This document shows, piece by piece, positions 43,639-52,905 of a stretch of DNA of 64,000 nt. Positions within the stretch are counted from its first letter, which is position 1, and each line of letters starts with the position of its first letter. The position numbers and the translations under genes were made by a program. Location: contig NZ_CP047023.1 of assembly GCF_009796765.1 (NCBI RefSeq), forward strand, positions 2,339,501 through 2,403,500, in the 5' to 3' direction. A model generated the notes under the pieces. It saw nothing but the letters and a program-made list of their open reading frames with translations, ran no database searches and had not been told where the DNA came from. This DNA is from Paraglaciecola sp. L3A3. GTDB taxonomy: Bacteria; Pseudomonadota; Gammaproteobacteria; Enterobacterales; Alteromonadaceae.

Positions 43639-45306
43639 CTAGTTTATTACGTCTTCAACCAATTCTAATGAAAGGTTATCCATATAGGCGTCTACTTCAC
43701 CCCCATTGTTACCTATAAAGTACAAGTCCATACGACCTGCGGCTTCAATTGATGACCAATCTTTTTCATCAAACAGAACTTCCACATGCACCCATTCTTG
43801 ATTAACATATTTATTGGGATTATCTTGATCAGTTATGATTGGTGAATGCCATTTTTCAATACGGTCTGCCCAAGCCCCAGCTGGAACAAAATAAAGACGC
43901 ATCGGATAGGCCGAACCAGTGTAGTTATTAATTCTAAGGTCGTAACTGAATTTTAAGTTACGATTCTGGCCTTCGCCTACTACTTGTGGCGTTTTGACAT
44001 CAGGTAATGTGATACCAGCATGTTTAGTTCGGTCGACATTAATGTGTAAACCATACATACCATCCTTTGCCGCATCTGTTGATACTTCAACGATTGATGT
44101 TTCTGGGGTTTCCCAATATCTGGTCCAAGCGCCAAGTTCACCATTTTCAAAGCCAGGATCAAGGCCATAAAAATAGTTTGCACTAGGACCAACTGTAACC
44201 TGTATTGGTGTGCTAATTGATGGAAGCTCTCCAATAGTGGCAGTAACAACGACTTTATTAGCTGCAGGGTTTTCTGCATCATATTGTAAAGCTTTCATCT
44301 CACCTGTGAGGTAATCAATTTCCACAATTCCGGCAGGTTCTACTGTCCAAGTAACTGAATTATCAAATTCAACGGTATCAGGAACAAAACGCGAACCTAA
44401 TTGAAAAGTAGATTCAACAGGAATAGTGAGTTCAGTAACTGGAGCACCGTTGTACATGACATCAACACCTAACGGATCGACTAAATCTTCAACCACTGCT
44501 GAAATCGTCTTAACTACTTCACCATCAGCTGACGTTATGGTAAATGTCACATTTCCGTAATCTATACCGCTGACGAGACCAGTACTAGAAACCGTTGCTA
44601 TGGTTTCGTCTGAACTTGTATAGGTTCGGTTTTTATAGGTTGCGTTTAAAGGCATTACAGTTGTATTTAACTGGACTGTATAGCCTTTTGCCACGGTAAA
44701 ACCGTCAGAGTGGTTAATGACAATGTCTTCAACCTTATCTTCAATACCTTGAACCGTAATAGTAAAATTACGCTCTATCGTTTCTTCAGCGCCGTTGTCA
44801 ATCAGGTAGGTGAATTTGTATATCCCATTGCTGTATAACATTGGTGTATCATTTTCTGGATCAGAATCGTTGTTGATAGGTAGCGCATTTCGCGCTGCAA
44901 CAGTATCTGGGTGGACAAGTACTTCCTTCCATGAATCTGTGACAATAAACATAGTATCAACAGATTTGTAGATACTTCTAAAGGGCAATTCAGCTCCTTC
45001 CCAATTAGGTATTCTTTGACCATTTTCGTCCAATAATGGCTCACCGTCTGCGTCTAATTGATCACGCAGATATGTGAATTTACGGGTGAAAATTTGCGAC
45101 TTACCAGGATTTGTTACACCATCTAACATATCGAAAACAAGTATTCCACTTTCTTCATCTACGACTATATTTCTGTCGCCGTCATGGGTTGGCGGTGACA
45201 AGTTTTCATAATCGATATTATCCCCTTTATTACCATCTCCACAGCCTAAAAATATTAAGGATATTGCGGTGGCTAATGTAAGCTTTGTAAGTATTTGAGT
45301 TTTCAT
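43639..45306 (-). CDS. Ig-like-domain lipoprotein, probable glycan-binding partner of the TonB receptor
   Basis: A 555-residue lipoprotein (lipobox IFLGC, Cys22). After an N-terminal region of about 180 residues come two bacterial Ig-like (Big2-type) domains, near residues 185-270 and 275-375. The first contains YTSSDETIATVSSTGLVSGI. A C-terminal jelly-roll-like domain (about 380-550) contains DPGFENGELGAWTRYW and ends AYMDNLSLELV, like carbohydrate-binding modules. It lies 70 bases after the receptor gene and is probably its surface partner, analogous in role to SusD/SusE proteins though unrelated. Function inferred. Confidence 0.7.
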   Translation of the reverse strand: MKTQILTKLTLATAISLIFLGCGDGNKGDNIDYENLSPPTHDGDRNIVVDEESGILVFDMLDGVTNPGKSQIFTRKFTYLRDQLDADGEPLLDENGQRIPNWEGAELPFRSIYKSVDTMFIVTDSWKEVLVHPDTVAARNALPINNDSDPENDTPMLYSNGIYKFTYLIDNGAEETIERNFTITVQGIEDKVEDIVINHSDGFTVAKGYTVQLNTTVMPLNATYKNRTYTSSDETIATVSSTGLVSGIDYGNVTFTITSADGEVVKTISAVVEDLVDPLGVDVMYNGAPVTELTIPVESTFQLGSRFVPDTVEFDNSVTWTVEPAGIVEIDYLTGEMKALQYDAENPAANKVVVTATIGELPSISTPIQVTVGPSANYFYGLDPGFENGELGAWTRYWETPETSIVEVSTDAAKDGMYGLHINVDRTKHAGITLPDVKTPQVVGEGQNRNLKFSYDLRINNYTGSAYPMRLYFVPAGAWADRIEKWHSPIITDQDNPNKYVNQEWVHVEVLFDEKDWSSIEAAGRMDLYFIGNNGGEVDAYMDNLSLELVEDVIN

Positions 45307-45376
45307 CTTACAATTTCTCCAATTTTCTAGTTAAACCTGAAATACAATTCAGGCTTATTTGATTAGTGTTATAAAT

Positions 45377-48300
45377 TTAGAAGTTAATTCGTGCTGTTAA
45401 GCGGAATTGGCGACCAGTTTTCCACTCACGAATAGTTCTGCTTGTATCAGCATCTCCATCCATTGCGTTACCTTCGTCCAGTAAGACAGGTAATCCTGCA
45501 GCATCTACCATTCCTAAATCCATTTCTGTGGACGTGAAGAATGTACGAGATGTTTCGTCAGTTAAGTTTAAAGCGTGGAAACTGAAGGTAATATTTTTAT
45601 CAAATTTATAACTCGCACTAAAATCTACTTTGGTACTAGCGTCTAGCCATTCAGCACCATTAGAAAGGCCACGGTTGACCAATTGGATGCCTTTATAACG
45701 ATGTGCTAAACGTATTTGATGGCCATCTTTTTCCCAATAAATAGTAGTATTGGCACTATGTTTAGGCGTGTAAGCTTGGGGCAATGCTTTAAGTTCTCTT
45801 CCCGTTAATTCGAGGATTTCTGCATCATTTTCTGAGTTAGCATAGGTATAGTTAAAACTAGTGCCTAAACCTGAAAGTACACCCGGTAAGAAACTGAAAT
45901 CTTGAGAATAATTAAATTCAACACCTTGTGTTACATTGCCTTTACCATTACGAACTATGGATGCACGCATGGTGTCACAACTTAAGTTAATAGGATTTTT
46001 AATACTGTCTTGCACTATACGATAGGGCATACAATCTGAATTTTGTGGTGTCATACCTTCTTCGATAGGTATGGCAAATTCACCCCAAGTTAAACTTTCA
46101 CGTTCATATTCATCTCTAATATCTAACCAATAAATAAAATCGTTGACTCTTTCAGAAAAGTTTTTCATGTCTTTTCTAAAATAGGCTAGTGATAATAATC
46201 CAGTTTTATCAAAATACCATTCGAGTGATAAGTCAAAATTAGTCGATTCAAGCGGTTGAAGGTCTGGATTATAAACGGTCGCTCGGCTTACACCGTCTCC
46301 CCACACAGTTTCATTTGCACTAAAACCTGGACGCATATCATCAAAAGCTGGGCGTGCCATGGTTTTAGAGGTTGCAAAACGACCAATTAATTCATCACTG
46401 ATAGCATAATTCAAGTTTAAGCTAGGCAATAATAAACTTGACTCCCCGCCGTCTGCTCCAGAATAGGTACGTAAGAATATATCTGTTTCATTTTCAGCAC
46501 CAAAAATGCTCTCGCCGTAACGTAGTTGGGTACTAGGATCCGTATGTCTGTAGTTCCACCACCAGCTTCGAGTAGATTGGTTGTTTTGATCGACGCTAAC
46601 AACGTTGCCCGCATCATCGTAGGTGACCAATAATTCACCTTCTGGATTCATGTAGGGTTCGTAACAAGGGTATTCATTAGGAATACCTTCTGTACCATCT
46701 ATTCTTGTGCCTTGATTTCCGCCGACAACAGGTAAACATTGAGCCAGATCACTATTTGCTAATTGCCAATCATAAATAAGCTGATTACCGTCAAATATGC
46801 GATCGCCATTAAAGAAGTTAACTACTGGTGAGGCAAAAGATGAATTTTCAGTTTTTACGTAACGTAAACCTAAGTTACCGGTTAAACGATCATCCATGTA
46901 TGAAAAGTTAACTTTTGCATATAAAGATATATTATCTTGTTCAACTACGCGGCTACCTGTTTCATTTTGTCTTAATTTGGCGTCTTCTATTTGAAATATC
47001 TCTGCAAAGGCTTTATTGGGATCTAGTAGTCCCCAGCCTTTTAAATAATCTACATTGTAACCAGACGATGCCCCTGGGATAAGTCCTTCCATAAAGTCGT
47101 CAACTGGCAATCCTGTTCCTGTGGTAACGTCTGCAAAACTAATGTCCCCGACAGATTCGCCTTTAAGAGGCAAGCCCGTTTCTGGGTCAAATAAGGTAAT
47201 ACCTGCGCCAGAAATTGTTTGATAATCTGTGTACACATCTTTAACTCGGTTAGACCATTTGGCCCCAAATTCGAGTTTATGTACACCGGCAAAATCAACG
47301 TCATAATCAAAATCTAGAAATACAGACTTGTTAGTATCAGAGGTTTCTTCTTCAAATCGAGACACATTGGCTAAATGTTGAGCATGGGGATCGAGTGGAT
47401 TAAATCCTCCAGATGCAATGTTTTGTGTTCCATTTGTATTACCGTCTGGGGCAAAGATAAATGGTTGTGTGGCAACCACCATTTGGCATTGGCCTGTGGT
47501 GCAGTCATAGCCCACAGGCTCTAATATATCTAGAGGTGTGTTTTTAGTGACACTAACAGGAACAGTATTCCAATGAGCCGTACTTAGACTTGCATTGGGT
47601 AAAGAGTTATAATTTGTGCTTGAATATCCCGCTTTTAACGACACACTTAGATCATCAGTTAATAAATGCTCGATGGTTAATGTTGCTACTTTATTTTCAG
47701 TCTCGTTGCCACCGATGTTCCGGCCTAAACCACCGGAGCCATTTCTATTTAGTGCTTTTACGATAGTGTGATTAGATTCATCGACTGTCCACCAAAGTTC
47801 TTGTGGATCGGTAAAATCTACAGGGTCACCTTGTGGATCTATATCACCTTCAACGTAATTTCCATTATTAATTAAATCTGGTTTTCTTATGTTTATTCTA
47901 TGGGAATCCCGTTCTACGACTTGTTTTGAATAACTTAAATCAAGTTGTATATCGGTATCTTCAGTAGGCAAAAACTGAAAACCTGTATTTACAGTCTTTC
48001 TTTTTCTAAAGTTTAAATCAGTTGCATAGGATTTACCATTAGCAATGATTGCCTTTGTGGCTTCAGTGGTGGGCAAACCGGTTTGAAGTGATGTTGCGCC
48101 ACCAGCCCTAACGTCTACTACTTCATAAGGTGTTAGCCAGTCGCTACCTAAAGAGTCAGAGCGGGTGGCTTGGGTTTCGTCAGATGCGGTTATGATGAAA
48201 CCAAAGGTTTCATCAAAGAATTTTTTAGAAAATGTACCTGAGAACTTTCTATCAGTTTCATCGGCAAATTCATTATATCGACCTTGTACTTCAACAATAC

Positions 48301-48871
48301 GTTTGTCGTTGGCAATGTTCAGTGGTTTTACTGTTCTTAAAATAACATTAGCCCCTAATGAACCTTCATCATGGTCGGCGGCAGATGTTTTAACGACATT
48401 TATTTCAGCTAAAATATCAGAGGAAAATGTACTTAAATCAACACTTTGATCAGATACAGAACTACTTCCTCCGCCGCCACTCAAAGAAGAAGTTAAAGCG
48501 ACACCATTTAAGGATACTTGGTTTAGTGAGGCACCAGCTCCCCGCACAGATATACGTGTACCTTCACCATCAGACTCTTGAACGGTCACCCCAGTGACAC
48601 GAGAAAGAGCATCTGCGATATTTTGATCCGTTGACTTACCAATATCTTCTGAAAATATAGAGTCGGTGACACTATCCGATAATCTTTTTTGAGCAATAGA
48701 TTTTTGTAAACTTCCTCTAAAACCGGTTACTTCGATGACTTCAGTTTCTTCTTTAGATTTTTTTTCTTCACCATCTACTTGTGATTGCGCAAATACACTA
48801 CTGGCATGTGCAACACACAATACCGGAATCATGGCAAGTACTAGAGGCTTTAATTTAAACCTTGCTAACAT
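45377..48871 (-). CDS. TonB-dependent receptor (large, glycan-type)
   Basis: An outer-membrane receptor of about 1164 residues with a signal peptide (AMIPVLCVAHASSVFAQ). A TonB-box-like EVIEVTG lies near residue 49. The plug domain includes IADALSRVTGVTVQESDGEG and RISVRGAGASLNQVSLNG. A long beta-barrel ends in the terminal Phe (RLTARINF). Size and N-terminal sequence match the TonB-receptor class used by Alteromonadales for oligosaccharides. The start at 48871 follows AGGAGAA; an in-frame ATG at 48889 lies before that site. The first gene of a unit with the Ig-domain lipoprotein. Confidence 0.95.
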   Translation of the reverse strand: MLARFKLKPLVLAMIPVLCVAHASSVFAQSQVDGEEKKSKEETEVIEVTGFRGSLQKSIAQKRLSDSVTDSIFSEDIGKSTDQNIADALSRVTGVTVQESDGEGTRISVRGAGASLNQVSLNGVALTSSLSGGGGSSSVSDQSVDLSTFSSDILAEINVVKTSAADHDEGSLGANVILRTVKPLNIANDKRIVEVQGRYNEFADETDRKFSGTFSKKFFDETFGFIITASDETQATRSDSLGSDWLTPYEVVDVRAGGATSLQTGLPTTEATKAIIANGKSYATDLNFRKRKTVNTGFQFLPTEDTDIQLDLSYSKQVVERDSHRINIRKPDLINNGNYVEGDIDPQGDPVDFTDPQELWWTVDESNHTIVKALNRNGSGGLGRNIGGNETENKVATLTIEHLLTDDLSVSLKAGYSSTNYNSLPNASLSTAHWNTVPVSVTKNTPLDILEPVGYDCTTGQCQMVVATQPFIFAPDGNTNGTQNIASGGFNPLDPHAQHLANVSRFEEETSDTNKSVFLDFDYDVDFAGVHKLEFGAKWSNRVKDVYTDYQTISGAGITLFDPETGLPLKGESVGDISFADVTTGTGLPVDDFMEGLIPGASSGYNVDYLKGWGLLDPNKAFAEIFQIEDAKLRQNETGSRVVEQDNISLYAKVNFSYMDDRLTGNLGLRYVKTENSSFASPVVNFFNGDRIFDGNQLIYDWQLANSDLAQCLPVVGGNQGTRIDGTEGIPNEYPCYEPYMNPEGELLVTYDDAGNVVSVDQNNQSTRSWWWNYRHTDPSTQLRYGESIFGAENETDIFLRTYSGADGGESSLLLPSLNLNYAISDELIGRFATSKTMARPAFDDMRPGFSANETVWGDGVSRATVYNPDLQPLESTNFDLSLEWYFDKTGLLSLAYFRKDMKNFSERVNDFIYWLDIRDEYERESLTWGEFAIPIEEGMTPQNSDCMPYRIVQDSIKNPINLSCDTMRASIVRNGKGNVTQGVEFNYSQDFSFLPGVLSGLGTSFNYTYANSENDAEILELTGRELKALPQAYTPKHSANTTIYWEKDGHQIRLAHRYKGIQLVNRGLSNGAEWLDASTKVDFSASYKFDKNITFSFHALNLTDETSRTFFTSTEMDLGMVDAAGLPVLLDEGNAMDGDADTSRTIREWKTGRQFRLTARINF

Positions 48872-49427
48872 ATTGTGTTCTCCTAGCATAATTTAACTAA
48901 CTTGATTGTTAATAACTGTTAAGAAGTAAATCATTGTTTATTAACATCATGGTTTTTGTGGTTGTTATTGAGTTACATATAAAAAGTGTTTTTTATATGC
49001 ACTCATAGTATTTGTGTTTTACTGATTTGTAAATCCCTTGTTAAATCTAGTTGTGTACGTTTGTCTGGGAATTAAATTTTGTTCTATACATAAGTTTAAC
49101 ATTGAGAACATATGTTTTGTGGTTGGTTTATATTAAGAGTATGTTTTTATTATATTTATTTTTAATTGGTAATGCCTCTTTGTTGAATATCTACAATTAA
49201 CTGTGTTTTTTTGCTTAACAATAAAAAAAATTAAATTTTTACTTTTTGAAGAGTTTTTCTTTATGATTCTTATATAAATTATTCTTTTTGTATGTACTAA
49301 TGCCGTAGTTGCACCTTCTCACTTTAAAACCTTGTTTTAGCTTCCATCTAGCCTTTTAATTTACGTATGTGGGAGATATACTCCAACATTGTGTTAACAA
49401 AAATATAACTACATAATGGATTTACAT
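48872..49427. promoter_or_regulatory. Divergent promoter region between the receptor and DUF1080 genes
   Basis: About 555 bases, very AT-rich, with no credible gene. It must hold both promoters. TGTTAACAAA at 49392-49401 repeats the core of the palindrome at 39249-39264. TTGTTAATAACTGTTAAG near 48905-48922 is related in composition. No other structure is convincing. Confidence 0.45.
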
Positions 49428-50285
49428 ATGAAAAATACTGCTTTATTGATAATTGGTTCTTTATTTTTACTTTCTTGCCAGTCAACGACTAATTCAGCAA
49501 GTAATTTAACTAACGAATGGACTGATTTACTTGATAAAGATTTAAGTCAGTGGGAGTTGTGGATGGGGATCCCTCATGATTCAGTGAAAGGTTTACCGGC
49601 AGGTACAGTAACCGAAAGCAACCTAAATGTGCATGGCGATCCTAGTAATGCCTTAGGTTTAAATAATGACATAAAAAATGTATTTAGTGTCATTGAAGAA
49701 GATGGCAAACCTGTTTTACATATTACTGGTGAAATTTATGGCGGTTTAACCACATTAAAAGAGTTTGAAAACTACCATTTAAGTTTGCAAGTTAAATGGG
49801 GTGAGAAAAAGTGGGCTCCTAGATTAAACGCTAAACGTGACTCTGGCGTCTTATTTCATTGTAAAGGAGAACATGGCGCATTTTGGAAAGTATGGAAAGC
49901 TTGTCAAGAAATGCAAATTCAAGAAAAAGATTTTGGTGATTACATTCCTTTGTCTGGGCCGAGTGGGGTGATCCGTACAGCTACACAAGGTGGTAAACAA
50001 ACTTATGATCCTAAGGGACAGTATTTATCAAAAGTCACGGGGTATAGTCATGCGTCACACGAGCCTGATTATGCTAACGGCCTTTGGAATCAAGTCGACT
50101 TATATGTTGTGGGTGATGATGCCGTTTTTTCTGTAAATGGTGAGGTGGTCATGGTGATTGCACAATCCAAAGATAAACAGGGTAATCCCTTAACATCAGG
50201 CCAATTACAAATTCAATCTGAAGGGGCCGAAATTTTTTATCGTGATATAAAAATAAAAGATTTAAAAGCAATCCCTGCTTTTTAA
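49428..50285 (+). CDS. DUF1080 (3-keto-disaccharide hydrolase-like) lipoprotein
   Basis: A lipoprotein of about 285 residues (lipobox FLLSC, Cys near 17). One DUF1080/3-keto-disaccharide hydrolase domain fills residues 30-283. Family marks are WTDLLDKDLSQWELW, YHLSLQVKWGEKKW, RDSGVLFHCKGEHG, MQIQEKDFGDY, and a final LQIQSEGAEIFYRDIKI. The concanavalin-like fold is used by enzymes acting on 3-keto-glycosides. An ATG four codons upstream (49416) is possible. Together with the ThuA lipoprotein it hints at oxidised-sugar chemistry. It is monocistronic with its own terminator. Confidence 0.85.
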   Translation: MKNTALLIIGSLFLLSCQSTTNSASNLTNEWTDLLDKDLSQWELWMGIPHDSVKGLPAGTVTESNLNVHGDPSNALGLNNDIKNVFSVIEEDGKPVLHITGEIYGGLTTLKEFENYHLSLQVKWGEKKWAPRLNAKRDSGVLFHCKGEHGAFWKVWKACQEMQIQEKDFGDYIPLSGPSGVIRTATQGGKQTYDPKGQYLSKVTGYSHASHEPDYANGLWNQVDLYVVGDDAVFSVNGEVVMVIAQSKDKQGNPLTSGQLQIQSEGAEIFYRDIKIKDLKAIPAF

Positions 50286-50330
50286 ATAATAATGGCTGAG
50301 TCATTATTTTTGTCTCAGCCTGTTATTATT
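50286..50330. terminator. Bidirectional terminator between DUF1080 and GH2 genes
   Basis: GGCTGAG (50294-50300) pairs with CTCAGCC (50314-50320). The stem extends outward through AATAATAA and TTATTATT, giving A/T runs on both sides. Confidence 0.75.
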
Positions 50331-50338
50331 TATAAAAA

Positions 50339-50591
50339 TTATTTAATTAATATATTTACAGTCGCTTTTCTAGCTGTATCAAATGAAGCAGTAATATTTG
50401 CTTTTCCGGTTTTATTCTTACTTTGAACAATCAATAATGCTCGACCTTTATGGGTAGTGAGTTTATTGTTTTGGTGTTTTTGAATATTATCAGAAGCCCC
50501 ATTATCTACGCCTAGATTGCTAAGTGCATCACTAATATTAAATTCTATCTGTTTATTTTTGTGATAAACGGAGAAGCCATTTTCATCGATA
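50339..50591 (-). pseudogene. Displaced 3' end of the GH2 gene (out of frame)
   Basis: In the frame shifted by the 14-bp duplication, codons run open from the GH2 gene through LIDENGFSVYHKNKQIEFNI to a TAA at 50339-50341, about 84 residues. The tail reads as the C-terminal beta-sandwich domain common in GH2 enzymes and ends just before the shared terminator. If one duplicated unit is removed, the whole gene (50339-52896) has 2544 bases, exactly 848 codons. The tail is therefore the original C-terminus, now lost. Confidence 0.82.
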
Positions 50592-52896
50592 AGTTGAGCG
50601 GTAATAGTTGAGCGGTAATATGTGCAACATCATAATTATCTGCATTCAGCACAGGTTTATCGACAGACAATTTTACCGCCACAGGCTCGCCAGCCGTATT
50701 GATTTCATGGCTGTACTTTCCATTGACAGTTTTGGCTGTTAACTTTCCTTGGTTGAAAGGTACTGACCACTTCAGTATGTGATCTGGATTATCTTTTAAA
50801 TAACGTACCCCTAAGGATTTATCGTTCAAAAATAGTTCAACCCCAGGCTGGTTGGTGTAAACCTCTACAGCGATATTTTCATTATTTGAATAATTCCAAT
50901 GATGGTTAACTGATGGCCAGCCCCATTTAACTTGCTTCCAGTTTCCGGACTCTTTTTCAATAACTTTATCATCAACTACTTGATATGCAGAATCGGCTAG
51001 GGGTTGTGTAGTGATATATATATGAGGTTCGTCGCTCCAAATACTTTTCATCATGTGATAACTAGGTTTAGTAAACCCAGCAAAATCTAACATGCCAGAG
51101 CCGCTCCCTTTAGTGGGCCAATCTCCGTTTGATTCTCCAAGGTAATTAATACCCGTCCAGACAAAAATACCTGGAATATAAGCTTTGTCTAAAATGGTTT
51201 GCCATTCATGCCACTGCACCCAATTTTCTGTGCCCATAATCATTTTATTGGGGTAGTGTTGATGGCCCCTTTCATAAATGGACTGACGATAGCTATAACC
51301 AATAACGTCTAACACTTCAGCATAACCTGAAAAGTGGCTAACCGAAGGCGTGACTAAATTAGCGGTAATGGGGCGAGTGGTATCTACTTCTCGGGTCCAC
51401 TTCGCTAAATTAGCTGCTGTTTTGGCTAATTCTGCGCCTTTTACGGCAGAGGCATTAAAACGTTTTTCGATTTCTGCTTGAGAGTAGGGGGGCTCATCCC
51501 AGTAGTAGTTATATTTCCCTGAATTGTTTTTATCCCAATAACCAGTAGCGCTAGTATATCTTGGGTAAGTCCATTCAATTTCATTACCTATACTCCATTG
51601 AAATATGGAAGGATGATTACGATCCCGATAAAGCATGGCCTTTAGATCACGCTCTGCCCACTTTGCAAAATATTGACTATAACTTTGGGTAATATAATCC
51701 AGTTCACTTGTTTGGTTAAAGTTTTTACGTTTGTCTTTACGGTTATCCCATTCATCAAACGCTTCAGCTTGAACTAAAAAGCCCATTTCATCGCACAGAT
51801 CTAAGAATTCGGCAGACGCAGGATTATGTGCTGTTCTAATGGCGTTGACACCTGCGTCTTTTAAAGTTTGTAATCTACGTTTCCATACGCCTTTAGGCAC
51901 GGCTGCCCCTACTAAGCCTCCGTCGTGATGAATGTTGACGCCTTTAATTTTCATAGACTTTCCGTTTAAGAAAAATCCTTGCTGTGGATCGTTAACGAAA
52001 TACCTAAAGCCAGTGGAGACTGTATTGCTGTCTAATATGTTTCCGTTTTCTTTTAAACGGATGACCACTGAATAAAGAGTAGGGGAGTCAGGACTCCAAA
52101 GCTCAGGGTTGTTTACATCAAGTGTTTGGTTGATTTTAGTGCCGTCAGTGCTTGATACAGTGACGGGGTTTTCAACTGTCGTTAGGATATTACCTGCGGC
52201 ATCTTTTAGTTCAGTTACTACCATTAATTTTTTGTTGGTAATGGCGTCATTTTGAATAGTGGTTTTAACTAACACAGTGGCCTGTGATTTACTGACATCA
52301 GGCGTGGTGACATAGCTACCCCAAATAGGAATGTGAGTCTTGTTAGTTGAAATTAATTTAACATTTCGATAAATACCTGAGCCTGTGTACCAGCGAGAGT
52401 CTACATAACGAGAATGATCTACAAAAACGGCAAGTACGTTTTTTTTACCATTAGTGTGTAAGTAGGGAGTTAAGTCATAATAAAAAGGCGCATAACCATA
52501 AGGTCGTTCACCTAAAAAATAGCCATTTACCCATACTTTAGAATGGTTATACACGCCATCAAACACTATCTGAGTCTTGTTACTGTCATTAGGTGTGGTG
52601 AATGTTTTTCGATACCAAGCTGTGCCACCGGGTAAATACCCAGTAGCACCGGCTCTACCTTGTTCAGCATAATCAGCTTCTATACTCCAATCGTGGGGTA
52701 ATCGAACTTCGCGCCACTGGCTATCGTCATACTCAGCAAGATAGGCTGTATCATCAGCTGATAAACTGAATTTCCAAGCAAAATTAAAATCTATCTCCTG
52801 TCGTTGATTTTGCACTTGTTTATGCCATACCTGACTAGTGCAACTGACAATAAATATGCTGATAATCAGCAGTAAATATTTAACGGCATGAGACAT
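50545..52896 (-). CDS. GH2 family beta-galactosidase-like lipoprotein, frameshifted near the 3' end
   Basis: A 783-residue lipoprotein (lipobox FIVSC, Cys19) of glycoside hydrolase family 2. The sugar-binding domain (about 35-200) has RLPHDWSIEADY and PGGTAWYRKTF. An Ig-like domain follows, then the TIM barrel (about 315-600) with IRTAHNPASAEFLDLCDEMG, the acid/base Glu in WSIGNEIEW near 440, and MGTENWVQWH near 565 with the probable nucleophile. The last 20 residues are out of frame because of a 14-bp tandem duplication at 50592-50619, so the C-terminal domain is cut. The catalytic part is intact and may still work. It is the last gene of the cytochrome/DUF1501 operon. Confidence 0.88.
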   Translation of the reverse strand: MSHAVKYLLLIISIFIVSCTSQVWHKQVQNQRQEIDFNFAWKFSLSADDTAYLAEYDDSQWREVRLPHDWSIEADYAEQGRAGATGYLPGGTAWYRKTFTTPNDSNKTQIVFDGVYNHSKVWVNGYFLGERPYGYAPFYYDLTPYLHTNGKKNVLAVFVDHSRYVDSRWYTGSGIYRNVKLISTNKTHIPIWGSYVTTPDVSKSQATVLVKTTIQNDAITNKKLMVVTELKDAAGNILTTVENPVTVSSTDGTKINQTLDVNNPELWSPDSPTLYSVVIRLKENGNILDSNTVSTGFRYFVNDPQQGFFLNGKSMKIKGVNIHHDGGLVGAAVPKGVWKRRLQTLKDAGVNAIRTAHNPASAEFLDLCDEMGFLVQAEAFDEWDNRKDKRKNFNQTSELDYITQSYSQYFAKWAERDLKAMLYRDRNHPSIFQWSIGNEIEWTYPRYTSATGYWDKNNSGKYNYYWDEPPYSQAEIEKRFNASAVKGAELAKTAANLAKWTREVDTTRPITANLVTPSVSHFSGYAEVLDVIGYSYRQSIYERGHQHYPNKMIMGTENWVQWHEWQTILDKAYIPGIFVWTGINYLGESNGDWPTKGSGSGMLDFAGFTKPSYHMMKSIWSDEPHIYITTQPLADSAYQVVDDKVIEKESGNWKQVKWGWPSVNHHWNYSNNENIAVEVYTNQPGVELFLNDKSLGVRYLKDNPDHILKWSVPFNQGKLTAKTVNGKYSHEINTAGEPVAVKLSVDKPVLNADNYDVAHITAQLLPLNLSMKMASPFITKINR
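50592..50619. repeat. 14-bp tandem duplication that frameshifts the GH2 gene
   Basis: AGTTGAGCGGTAAT occurs twice without interruption (50592-50605, 50606-50619). Fourteen is not a multiple of three, so the second copy shifts the reading frame. Deleting one copy joins the GH2 frame to an 84-residue C-terminal tail that ends at 50339. Confidence 0.95.
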
Positions 52897-52905
52897 TCTA
52901 TTTCC

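Noticed and set aside
43980..45044. Open frames in another minus-strand frame inside the Ig-domain lipoprotein gene, considered as a frameshift sign
   Set aside because: The main frame is continuous from lipobox to C-terminal domain, so no break is needed.
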